From Parasponia andersonii (Eukaryota > Streptophyta > Magnoliopsida > Rosales > Cannabaceae): a DNA stretch of 64,000 bases. A program made the translations under genes and the position numbers. Positions 43,801 to 55,096 of the stretch are shown here, one piece after another. The stretch covers positions 156,430 to 220,429 of the forward strand of contig JXTB01000050.1 of the NCBI GenBank assembly GCA_002914805.1. Direction: 5' to 3'. Positions within the stretch are counted from its first letter, which is position 1; the number at the start of each line of letters is the position of its first letter. The notes beneath the pieces are model-generated. The model was not told the origin of the DNA, ran no database searches, and saw nothing but the letters and a program-made list of their open reading frames with translations.

Positions 43801-45910
43801 TCAAGCGACAATTATTTTTTCCTGGCTCTTTTTGCTTTCAAAACTAGTGGGATTTCTACATGTTTTTCTGTTGCGTCCATTACACCTTCCAAATCTTATC
43901 TTTCCTTTAGATTCTATAATAGACTTTGCTCTTTGATTTTTTAGTCTTCTTGGTTTACGCCTTCCCTTCGGTGCTTGAACTTTAATCTTTAAAACTTCTT
44001 TTAGTATGGTCCATGTGTTTTTGCTTCCAAGTGGATGAATTGAGCTTTTATATATTACTATCATAGCCCCTGCTTTATAGTACTTAGAGTAGTAATCAAT
44101 CCAATTTAGATATCTCCTTCAAATTGTTGCCATTACATGATTACAAGGGAATTTATCAAGGTCAAATCTATCGCAAGAGCACATTTTCTCTCTTAAATTG
44201 ACCACGAATGAGTATGTTTCTTGATTAACATTAAATGAAACTTCATTTGCTTGATGAACCTGCATTTTAGATAAATAATATAAATTATTGTTAGTCTCAT
44301 TTTCAATATTTTCTTCAGGAAATTGAATTGGTTACTAGTTTCTAGTTGGTATTTAGTTATTAGTAATCAGTTTCTAATTGGTATTTAGTTACTAGTAACT
44401 AGTTTCCAGTCATTGATTTCTATATAATTTCCAGATGCTAATTAGTTACTGAATACTAATTAATTTTGTCAACTTAGATAATAGAACTCGTCTCTAAATT
44501 AGAAATCGTAAGATTTTAACTGGTTACTCATTCATAATTGGAAACTGGTTACCAAACTTCTTATTCTAGTTACCAGTTTTTATTGTCTAGTATCTAGGCA
44601 CCAACTAATAGGATTTGTTTGTAGTATTTGTTATACATACCTTCATTTTCATAGAGAGAACATAATCAGCTATTCTATAAGTAAGTGAGTTCTCATTAGC
44701 AACTTTTATGCATGTTGTTATTAATGTTTCTCTATATGTAGCAGTTAGAAATATTGCATCTACCATAATTATTGATTTATAGTATTCAAACTATTTGATA
44801 GAAGCAGCCAAAGCCATAAACATATACTTGAAATGACCATTCTTTTCTATATGCATACCAGTCACCGACCCTGGATTCTTAGCCTGCAACATGTAGAGAT
44901 AATTTGGTATTTTTGCATAAGAGTTATTTGGTTTTCTCCTCACCAGTTCTAGTGCATTTTTATAAGATCTCCAAGCTTTTGTATAGCTCAAGTCAATATC
45001 AAAATTATTTTTGGTATCATTCATTATATCGGTAGGTATATAGACTATTTTTATATTTAAGAATTTTGATTTCAAGGTATCTTCGATTACTAAACTACTT
45101 GCTTGTCGGTGATTTCCTTGTAGGCTATCAAATGAACATGTATGTATATAATAAATCCTTCTCATTATGAAGAAATCAGTTTTATCATACCTTGCAGCTC
45201 ATAATGACCATACACATTTAGGATCATAGCAAACTAGCACATACTCCTTCTTGCGAGATCTTTGTATCCTGAATTGGAAATGGTTGGTGATTGCATAATG
45301 ACTCAGTGCTTATTTTAGAACTTCTTAGTTTTTTTATATTTTACCTTTTTCAACTTCTTCTATTTTGGGGTTTGAGATTATCTTAGAGTTCAGATCATTC
45401 ATAATATCCTCAATTTCAGCACCATTATCTTTTAGAATATCTTCTGCTACCATATTTGTGAATTCAATGAAATCTAATAATATATTAATCTCTATATAGC
45501 TGCTTGATTCATTTTCAAAAGCTGTTAATGGATTCACTCTTTCAAGACTAGTATCCATTGATATGGTTTCTTGTAGTTGCATTGCCTTCCTTTTGGATAT
45601 AATCATTGAGCCACTTTCTATAGTTAAGCATATTGGATAGCTTGTTATACTAGTCTCCTTTCTCTTCAATTCCAAATAAAACATTAAAGAACTATCACTG
45701 GTTATCTTCATAGTTGGGTTTTCTTTTGTCACTTGATACTCAATAGTCAAATTCACAAAGTCATCTTTAACTCTGCAGATAGCAAATCAATGAGTTTTTT
45801 TTAAATGAACAATTATTATATATAAGTACTCCATACATTTTAAACCTTATATAATCATTGTTTTCATCCCATATTCCATCATAATAAACAAATAGTGTTA
45901 CCCAATCCAT
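43801..45910 (-). pseudogene. MULE transposase remnant, internally deleted
   Basis: Minus strand from ATG 45910. MDWVTLFVYYDGIWDE opens the PB1-like N-terminal domain (continuing at 45756-45340 with MKITSDSSLMFYLELKRKE). Then 45290-44791 has YVLVCYDPKC-W (WRKY-GCM1-like zinc segment), HTCSFDSLQGNHRQA, SYTKAWRSYKNALEL, YLYMLQAKNPGSVT and FKYMFMALAASIK. The first catalytic-Asp segment reads VDAIFLTATYRETL near 44763-44725. It then joins directly to sequence resembling the region after the catalytic core (SLTYRIADYVLSMKM), an intron (about 44276-44640) and the SWIM zinc finger (CSCDRFDLDKFPCNH, near 44195-44150). The C-terminal PKGRRKPRRLK/ GRCNGRNRKTC knuckle ends at 43801. So much of the DDE core appears missing. 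Stops at about 45230, 44788 and 44138 also occur. A non-functional MULE transposase. Confidence 0.87.
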
Positions 45911-46964
45911 TCCTGTACCAGAAAAAAAAAAAAGCAAAATAAAAAAAAACGTTCAGCAAGCAAAACTATAAACCAGCTAAAAAATTGAAATCTGGTTAAT
46001 TTTTGGTTGTTCAACTATGGTTTCCAATATCTTAAAGTAGCCAATTTTTGTTATCAATTACTGGTGACTAATTATTGTTTTCTAATAGATAGTTACCAGA
46101 TTAGTAACTGTAACCAGTAATAAAATGAGTTCTAGTTTTCATGAATCTTTTAGAAGCTAAATTCTTATTAGTAATTACTAGAAACTGAAATAATCAAGGA
46201 ATGACAGAAATAGACATAAGATCAAGTTCAAATCAGGGCATATAAAACTTATTTAGGCATAACTAGAAACTGCAAAAATATGTGAGTTTATGCAAAATTA
46301 GCATTTCATATTTAATCTCTCGTTCTGATAGATAGTAGTAGGTGAAAGTCTAGAAACTCATCACTAACAATGAGAAATAGAAGTATTTGATCTCTTATTA
46401 TGGTAATCCTATTCTTTTGATTTCATTTTTATGGGGTTAAAAATAGGTATTATTCACTTTCAATTAACAAACACCCAGACTAAATAGAGGAAACCATCAA
46501 AGTTTAGGATATAATAAAATTAAAATTAGTCAATAGATTTATCTTTTAAAAAAGAAATACCAGAGTATAATTTTTTACTTTACATTGTTTGGGTTTCTAG
46601 ATTCTAGTAAATAGGAGCTATATTAGTTACTGAAATCCATTTCCATACTTTTCGATGGAAAATATAATTTATCTGGAAACTAGTCTATGGTTACTATCTA
46701 CTGGTAATACCATCAATTTCATAACGAAAGGATCGAATTCAAATAGACCAATATAGTTACAAGTCTCTCACTAATATATTTGGCTTTTTCATCAACAAGA
46801 TTACCTTTGAACCAAGATATAGTATAGCAGAAACTAAAAATTAATAATTCGTTCACAGCAAAAAAAAAAAATTCGACATTGTATTTTCTTATTAGGTTGT
46901 GTTGGAGCTAGAAGACGAACCTTGGTTTGAAACTTGCTAGTATTAAATGGTGTCGCCGTAAATA

Positions 46965-47237
46965 ATGGCTACTGAATTGGAATACAGATCCGGTTACTCT
47001 TTATCGAAGCCAATTTTGGAATGTGAACGAAGCTCGATTTGGAATTCAACATCAAGGTTTTCTGTTCGTTCTTTTTCTTTTGTGTTCAACAATTTTTTTT
47101 CGTTCTTTTTTCCCCCTGTTTGGCGTTGTGTCTTTTCTTTTGTAAAATTACCACTTTGGCACCGTATGAAACTTAATTAAAATAGGGCTCGATATATTTG
47201 TAATTCTTTTAGTTTTTATATGGTATTACCCTATAAA
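46965..47237. other. Edge sequence of the MULE-derived region, product not recognised
   Basis: A 71-codon plus-strand frame (46965-47177) shows no family resemblance and has a poly-Phe run. On the minus strand it could be the leader of the transposase. I cannot assign it. Confidence 0.25.
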
Positions 47238-48085
47238 TCCCTTTAGAAAAGAACTTGAAATATATAATAGGCTCAAATTTTCATAAATCTGATACCGTAT
47301 TTTTTAGAAAATACCACTTTTAAAAAAATTTAGAAAAATATCATTTTATAAAATAGTAATTAGTAACCGATAACCAGTTTCGAGCACTGATAATTTGTAA
47401 TCAAATATATTTATAATTGGTAACTGATAACTAGTTTTTAGATACTAATAACTAGTAACTATTTTTAGAATGATATTTTTCTCCAAAAAAGGGTACAGGA
47501 ATTAGAAAAAAATGTGAACACTATATTTTTGTAATTCTTTATTGCTTTTGTATGTAGAAGTATTAGAAACCCATAAAACATTTTGGCCCAAATTAGTCAT
47601 ACCTATGTCCTTTTCTCCAAAGAGCCCAGAATTCGACCATTTTACTAAAAACCCCTCGAAGATTCGTCCAAACTATATGAGGACTATAAAACAAGAGAAA
47701 ATTAGGTCTTGCACGATGTATTTAGAAAAGAACTCGAAATATATAGCGGGCTCAATTTTTCCTAAATTCGATACTATATTTTTTGGAAAGTACCACTTTT
47801 TAAAAACTTTAGAAAAATATCATTTTCTAAAATAGTAATTAGTAACTGGTAACTAGTTTTCGAGCACTAATAACTTGTAACCAAAGATATTTATAAATGG
47901 TAATCGGTAATCAGTTTCCAGACACTTGTAACTAGTAATCATTTTTAAAATGATATTTTTTTAAAAATGGTATTTTTCTTTTAAAAAAAGAGTATAGGAA
48001 TTGAAAAAAAAAAAGTGATCACTGTAGTTTTGTAATTCTTTATTACTTTTGTACGTAGAAGTATTAGAAACCTATAAAATAATGA
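47237..48085. repeat. Tandemly duplicated right edge of the MULE-derived region
   Basis: A ~345-bp block (about 47237-47582) recurs at about 47715-48085, offset by roughly 478 bp. Shared landmarks in order: TTTAGAAAAGAACTYGAAAT, GATACYRTATTTTTTRGAAA, AAATAGTAATTAGTAACYG, TTATAATTGGTAA-like, TTTTGTAATTCTTTATT, GTAGAAGTATTAGAAACC. The spacer (47583-47714) carries the TGGCCCAAATTAGTCATACC block also found at the left edge near 36573. Confidence 0.8.
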
Positions 48086-51000
48086 CACAAAGGGTGTAAG
48101 AATTAACTGATCTTGCCATTTGACAGGATCCAGCTCTAGTCCAATACCTCAAACCTGGCCATATGTAAGCATTTTAAGAAAAAAGAATTATTGACATTTT
48201 TCTTACAATATGCAGTGATATTTTTCTAACTAATTTTGTTATTAAAAACCAGTCTAGTTTTTGGTTACCAATAACTAGACCTAAAAAAAAAACTAAATTG
48301 AATATTAAAATCTAGAAAATAAAGCTCATTAAAGAAAAATATTATTTGAAATTAATTTGGTTTGCTAGAAATCGGAAACTAATTTGGTTAGTAGAAATCG
48401 AAAAACCAATTTTGTAATTGAAAATCATTTTAGATTCTTGTAACTAAAATATTTAGAAATATATTGCAGAATATCATACAAAGAAATGATTATTTTGAGA
48501 ATGTCATATTTTTTTGTATTATATTTAAAAAACTTAAGTGTTCAAATCCCATAGATAAAAGTCTGACCAAGATGATACCTAGGATACTGGACTCTTGCTT
48601 GGGTTTTGAAGAGATTGAGAGAATAGAAAAATTTAGTTGAGTGACTAATATTTTAAATTTAATTAAGTAAATATTTATTTTTTAAATTTTATAATTAAAT
48701 GTTTAAATATATATATTTTTACATTCGATAGATATGTTTATCTAATAATTTTAATTAATATATATTGAGTTTATAAAATTTTATACTTGATGTATAATAT
48801 TTTATATTTGGTATATAAAAATATATATAAGACATTTTATTATAATAATTAAAAAATAAATATTTACTTAAATTAGACATTATTTTGCCGTAAGACCAGA
48901 GAGAATGTGGTGATTGGTTGTAAGCGTTGAATCATAGATCGATAATAATGGATATAATGAGTGCTTGATCAGAAGGCTTCAATCAGTCATGTAATATCAA
49001 GAATCTTACTAGAAAAGGCATTAATTCCACTAACTTAAAAGACTTCAGTCAGTCAAACAGTCCCATTATTTCCTTCTTAAAGCTTTTTATTTTTATTTTT
49101 ATTTTTATTGCTTTGAACGTACATACCCTTTTCCTCTTTGCTTTTTTCCTGGTAAGTGTTTGATCATTACTCGCTAACACCACTGCACAGGACAAAAAAT
49201 CGGGGTAGGATTTGGTCTCCATCGTGTATTAAAACCAAACACGTGAAACAGACTTTCATTTTTGTCTTATCAAAACCCAGGTGTCAAATGGATTTTCAAG
49301 TGATATCCACTTAGAATCTTCAGCCTCCCACGAAAGGATCTTTAGTGTTTATTTTTTATATGTAATTAAAAAACTTTGAAAAAAAAAAAAAATCAACGCA
49401 ATTTTTTATGTCTGTATTGACCTTAACAACTCCATGGTTTCTTGTAGAAATCAAGCATTTTATAACATAATGCAGATGGCCCATTTCAGCATAAAATAAT
49501 TTTTTTAGTGGTGGATAATGCATGCGAATCCCTTTTGATCGATGCCATAATAATGGCTGTAATTTTCCATCTTGCACTAATTGAATACAGGGATGTTATA
49601 GAAAGAGTAGAACCGAATTGCTGTTCTATTGTCCCTTTGAACACCATCATATACATCAAATGGCATTAAATATTTATATTAGATGATTAAGAAATCTGAT
49701 TGGCCCATTTCTTCCATAACTATTTTATCTTGTATATAAAATTTGGGCATGTATATGTATATGGCTAAACATATCTGCCTGTAATTAACTTTTTGAGCAC
49801 CACTTTTTATCCCAGACTTGGACCCCTCATAATATTATATATACTAAAGAGGAGCAGTTAAACATTGTTCGCACAGACTATTTTTATTGTACAAAAAACA
49901 GTACCATTTTTTTATAAATTCTTTTTTGTTGATTTTGTTGGTTAGATTTGACATTCTTGCCCTTGGGGTGTAGTGTAGGCTGGATATTGTGTAGGGGATA
50001 TTTCCGTAATTTTTGGGGATGGGTGGAGTCAAACTGATTATGATTTGTGAAGCTATAATTCTTTTTTGGCCTTTTAAACCGGGTATATGATCTTGAGTGA
50101 GTTGGTTATTTGGTCCTGTCATTTTTATTGGTCTTGATTTTACCGAATTGACCTTCTTTTATGTGGTTTGCATGAGGGATATGGGTGAAGTTTTCCGGCA
50201 TTTTAATTGGTTTTGGTTACTCCGTCGAACAATAGCATCAATCTCTTGCATTGTTCCCATGTTTTTTGGCTTTTTATTTCTCCATGCTTCCTTTTTTCTT
50301 TCTTCTTCGTACTTGATGTGTTCAAATCCGCTCATTTAGACATAGATTTTGCTGCGATTTAGTCGTTCTAAAGCTTTTTCCTGCTGTGGTGGTTCCCTTT
50401 TCTTTGTCAGATAATTTTTTCTTTCTGAAATTTAGTTCTTTTAGCTACTATTTTTTGAAAAAAAAAACTTTGTGTGTAATATTTTCCTCTACTTTGAATC
50501 ATTGTATATTTGAAGATGGTTTATGCATGACATGGTTTATGTTTTTTTTTTTCCTTCATCTATTTTTGCTATAAAAATGTCTTCTAATTATGTTTTTGGG
50601 CAGTAATTTTTTATTTTATTTTTTTATCCTATTTCCTCTTTTTACCTCCTATTTTTTTATTCTTTGTTCGCTGATTTGGGCTTCGTTGCATGGATCTGAT
50701 GTGTGCTCGAATATTTTCTCTCTTTCGGATGTTTTCTTTCTCTAAAACATTATTTTTTGGTCATATTTTTGTGTTATTTTCTCTCTATTTTTGATTGTTG
50801 TTCATGAAAGCTTTATTTTTGTTCATATTATGTGAAATGATTTTGTTGTTTTGAATATGTTTTAACCTAGAAATATTAGATAGCTATGTTCTTTGTGGTT
50901 AGTCTGTTGTTTTAGTTTGATGGAGGTTGTCACGAGCTTTAATCCACGGATATGTGTTGCTTAATTATTCTTTTGCTAAGGCATTCATTAGAGGGTTAGT

Positions 51001-51559
51001 TGGGTTCTTTTTTATCTTAGGTTTTCTGCTTTGATTAGAAATTAGGATCTATTTTGAAATTATTTTCGTTAGCATTTTTGGTTTTTTTTTTGTGGTTTTA
51101 TTCTGTGGTATAATTATGATAAAAATATGTATATATATATGTATATAGTTGTATGTGTCTACATATTGATTTGTGGATATTTTCTTTGTGTCTTTAGATT
51201 TTTGAGTATTTTGGAGTTTTTTTGGCCTTGATATTTGTTATTTGTTTTAATTTTTTTTTCATATTAATTATGATCTCTAGTATTGCTTTAAATGATTTGT
51301 CTATTTGTATTTATGATTTTAGAGCTTTTTATACAGACTTAATTAATACTTTTCTGATTTTTTTATGTTATTTAGATTTGAGAGAGTAAAAAAATAGAGA
51401 GAGGAAAAAGAAAAAAAAAAAGAAGGAAGAATTGAAAATAGAGTAGAAAAGTGAAGGACTTTTTTAAAAAAAATATTTTTTTGGAGTTTTTCGTTATATT
51501 TTAGTAATTTAATACTTATTTTCATTGTTTGGTTACTTTAACCATTCGTGTTCAGTATT

Positions 51560-51560
51560 A

Positions 51561-51585
<25 letters not shown>
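51560..51585. repeat. (TA)n microsatellite
   Basis: Uninterrupted AT dinucleotides, about 13 units. Confidence 0.93.
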
Positions 51586-51592
<7 letters not shown>

Positions 51593-53390
51593 CTTACTCT
51601 TATTTAATTACATATGTTAAAATTACTCTTTTTACTCTTCATATTCTATTTCTGTTTACTTTCCTACTTACTGAAAATTAACTGAACTTATCATCACCTT
51701 CCTACGTTATATTTGTTGCTTTTTTTTTTTCTTTTCTCTATTCTCTGTACAATATATTCTTTTCAGAAAGTTAGTTTGGAAGGCTCTTAGGTGGAAACAT
51801 TTCAAGTATTACATCTATTTATTATTCGTTGTTATGACTGCTTATGTTTTTTTTCTTCTTTAAGTTATACATGTATTTTGTTCTGTTGTTAATTAATACA
51901 TATTCTTTGTATTATTGATATGCAATTAATATGTTTATTTCTTAGTTGTTGTATATAATATCATGTGTTATTAGGGTATTTTATTATATCCCGTCTCATT
52001 CAGTTTTAATTATATTTTCTTATGTCCTTAATTAATATCCACAGTATCTTTGCATTTATTCTGTGTAAATGTTTGAGTCTTTATTTTTGGATTGGATATT
52101 AGAAAATGCTGTCATATTTCATTTTGTGTTTCTATGTTTCAGATGTTTTATTTATTTGTCCTTTTATTTTTGGGTTGGATGACATAAAATGTTATTGTAT
52201 TCGTTTTCATGCTCCTGTATTTAGGATGTTTCCTTTTTTTTTTTGGTCCATTATTGAGTCCTTTCTTCCTCTTTTTTTTTTTTCTTTCCTTTATCTCAAT
52301 TTTGTTTCTCTCTTTTTCAGTTATATTTTATAATTTTATATATTTGGCGACGATGAGTATTCATTTTTTTATCATATGGAATACTGTACTGATTGCCCAA
52401 AAATTACTATGTGTAATGGCTTTTTTAAGTGTATAATAGATGTGATTCGTTGTTAAGGAGTGATTTAACAGTTTTTTGTTGTCCGAGTATTGTAAGAATC
52501 AATTGTTCGGTTAGAAATTTTTTTGGTAAATTCTTCTTTTCTATACTATGTTTTTGCTCCTAAGATTCTCTCTTTGATTTTTATGCGGGCATGGTAATTT
52601 AGTTTTTTTACTTCAGTTATTTTTTGCATGAATAAAATATTTCTTTATTCTTAGATTTGTTAAGGAATTTGACTGGGTTTTTGGTCTATCTATTTCAGTC
52701 TTTTGTTTAATCTAGCAGATATACTTTGATAATTTCTTTATTTTTTTTTCTATGTTTTCCTGGTTCTGTATTTTGAATCTTTTTTCTTCTTTTTCCCCTC
52801 TTTTTTTTTTTTTATAATCTTATTTGAGTATTATTTCTTAATTTTGATTTTTAAAATCGTTTTCTTTTTCTTTTCTGGGTTGTTATTCATTTGGAAATTT
52901 TTGAGCAGTCCTTGGTTATATTCATACGACTATTATTCAATTGATATAATATATTTGGAAAATTCTTTATTATATGGATATTCTTTCATATGTTTATTTA
53001 ATTGTCGGAAACATTTTTCTTTTATAAGAGAGAAAAATATTTGTAGATAGCTAAACAAATAGTTGAAAATATATTATCTAACAAATTTGCCATAATATTT
53101 CTACGCCAAATATTGTATGTATTTTTATTTTTATTTGGGCATAATTATATGTATATATATATATATATCATATAATTATAAAAGACATAAAAAATTAGTT
53201 ATATATGATTGATGGCGAAAAAAATTCACTGCGTCAATTGACAAAGAAAGAGATGAAGATCTTAATACGAAGGAAGACAAGGAAAGAAGTGAAATGGATT
53301 ATTATTAATATTGTTGTAAAATTGTTATATTGTTGTATAATCATTAAACAAATTTTATTCCCATTATGTATTTGATTTTCCTATATGCGG

Positions 53391-53534
53391 ATTTAATATT
53401 TTGTTTATCTGAACTGATTACCCAAATGGAAGATTATCTACAAAAGTAGTTTTCTTATGATCATTTAATATTTTGTTTATCTGAACTGATTACCCAAATG
53501 GAAGATTATCTACAAAAGTAGTTTTCTTATGATC
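53391..53534. repeat. Exact 72-bp tandem duplication
   Basis: 53391-53462 and 53463-53534 are identical as read, both beginning ATTTAATATTTTGTTTATC and ending CTTATGATC. Confidence 0.96.
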
Positions 53535-54492
53535 ATAGAGAGAAATTTAATCTCTTTTCATTTTCTTGCGAGGTGGGTATACCCTGTCAACTCGGAAATG
53601 ATATCCTCCAACCTAAAATTAGAAATATAATTTGTGCAAACATATTACCGCCATTTCAATTTTACTCTAATATTTAATCCCAGAAAACTAAAACCTATAA
53701 TTATCATATTCAACAAATACACGCAATAATATAACAACTCATCATATTATATTATAAATAATATAACAAATATTTTATATATAATCATTCATACAATACA
53801 GCAGTTCATCATATTTTTTATACCAACTCACAATATTTCGTACTTAACTCGTAACAAAAGTTTCGGTTATAAAACTCGTTAAATAATATATAAATAGCTA
53901 AGCTGACAAGCTGAGACATCAATTTTATTGATTCTCCAGGATATATTGCCAAAAAAATATATAAAAATAGAAAAGAGTTGTCATTCATAAATGATAACTT
54001 TCTCGATTTTGTTTTGATATTAAGATTTAGTTAGTGCCCAAAAGTCCTAATCCTCTTCGGAATATAGTAACTGTATATCCAAGCTTTTTGAGATTCTTCA
54101 GATTAAGAAAATAAACATTTAGTGATATTGACACGAACGATGTGGAATGATGATTGGGTAAGCTACAGAAATTATTATAACCTGATTACTATTATAATCT
54201 CTATCAATCAAATTGCAAGTTAATGGCCATTTTGATATGCCGTCTTACTTTTCTTTTGTTATATATTATTCGTCAAGTTTCTATTCTCATGAAGATGCTG
54301 TATGGTTCTCAATTAGTGATATATTTGGTATACAGAATCGATCTAATAAGGGAACATATCACTCTATATCATATTTGTTTATTACGTACCTATATTCATT
54401 TACAGATTAAAAACAGATCATAGTAAGGTATCGTATCCCCCATACTCAACTCGTGAATGTGACTAGAGACTGCACTTCTAAATAATTTGTAT

Positions 54493-54566
54493 AATACAAA
54501 TGCTCAACGTTCATAAATTCTAGTTTGACAATACAAATGCTCAACGTTCATAAATTCTAGTTTGAC
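54493..54566. repeat. Exact 37-bp tandem duplication
   Basis: 54493-54529 and 54530-54566 are identical as read, each beginning AATACAAATGCTCAACG and ending CTAGTTTGAC. Confidence 0.96.
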
Positions 54567-55096
54567 AATCTTTAAATATATTTATACATATATGTGTATA
54601 TTATATATATAATAAAGACTACCAGCTTCAAAAAGTAAATACAATTTGATCAATAATTTGATTTGCATGTAACGCCTTGTTTCCTAACCTGGTCAAAAAA
54701 AAAAAAATCCTTCATTTAATAAATTTATCTTAGTAATTGCCTTAAAGATGTGGAATAATTATGTTCAGAGCCCAGTCAACTTATTGAACAAGCAAACAAT
54801 ATCTTTCATTAGAGAAAGTAAGGTTTCTTTTCTTTTTTTTTTTTTTGTCGTCCTTTTAGAAAGTAATTATAACGTTAAGATATGATGTATGCGTTAATAA
54901 GGCAAGTTTTTAACATTTTATCTTACTTTTTCTAACGTCTAATTTGTGCTTTTAAGTTTCATTAGTAACGTATTTGAAACTCCTTAGTTTTTTTGTTATT
55001 TAGAAATTTATATTAAATTATTAGACTACTTGTGGTTTGGCTTTTATAGTTTCAGCATTTATTTTGTTTAGTTAATATTCTAGATAATTCACAGTG

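Larger units (their letters stand above)
36570..48085. mobile_element. Decayed ULP1-carrying Mutator-like element (approximate limits)
   Basis: About 11.5 kb containing a plus-strand ULP1-like gene (37037-42624) and a minus-strand MULE transposase remnant (43801-45910), converging. Related direct sequences lie at both edges. 36570-36750 and 47578-47740 share TGGCCCAAATTAGTCATACC, the block beginning CCTATGTCCTTTTCTCC, and TTAGGTCTTG. Known plant MULEs of the Kaonashi type (Arabidopsis) carry ULP1-like peptidase genes beside the transposase and lack long terminal inverted repeats; this arrangement fits that class. Because such elements have no TIRs, I cannot fix the ends; the limits given are the shared edge blocks. 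Stops throughout both genes show it is inactive. Confidence 0.8.
48086..55090. other. Gene-poor region with a T-rich block
   Basis: No coding region with family resemblance. From about 50100 to 53060 the plus strand is dominated by T, with many T-runs and short Phe/Leu-rich open frames of no recognisable content. It contains a (TA)n tract at 51560-51585 and two exact tandem duplications near 53391 and 54493. A TATATATACTAAAGAGGAGC-like start near 49836 resembles some plant Helitron 5' ends, but no matching 3' hairpin was found. Confidence 0.45.

Noticed and set aside
49836..53200. Helitron starting at the TACTAAAGAGGAGC-like site
   Set aside because: The 5' end is suggestive, but I found no 3' hairpin followed by CTRR and no Rep/helicase remnants.
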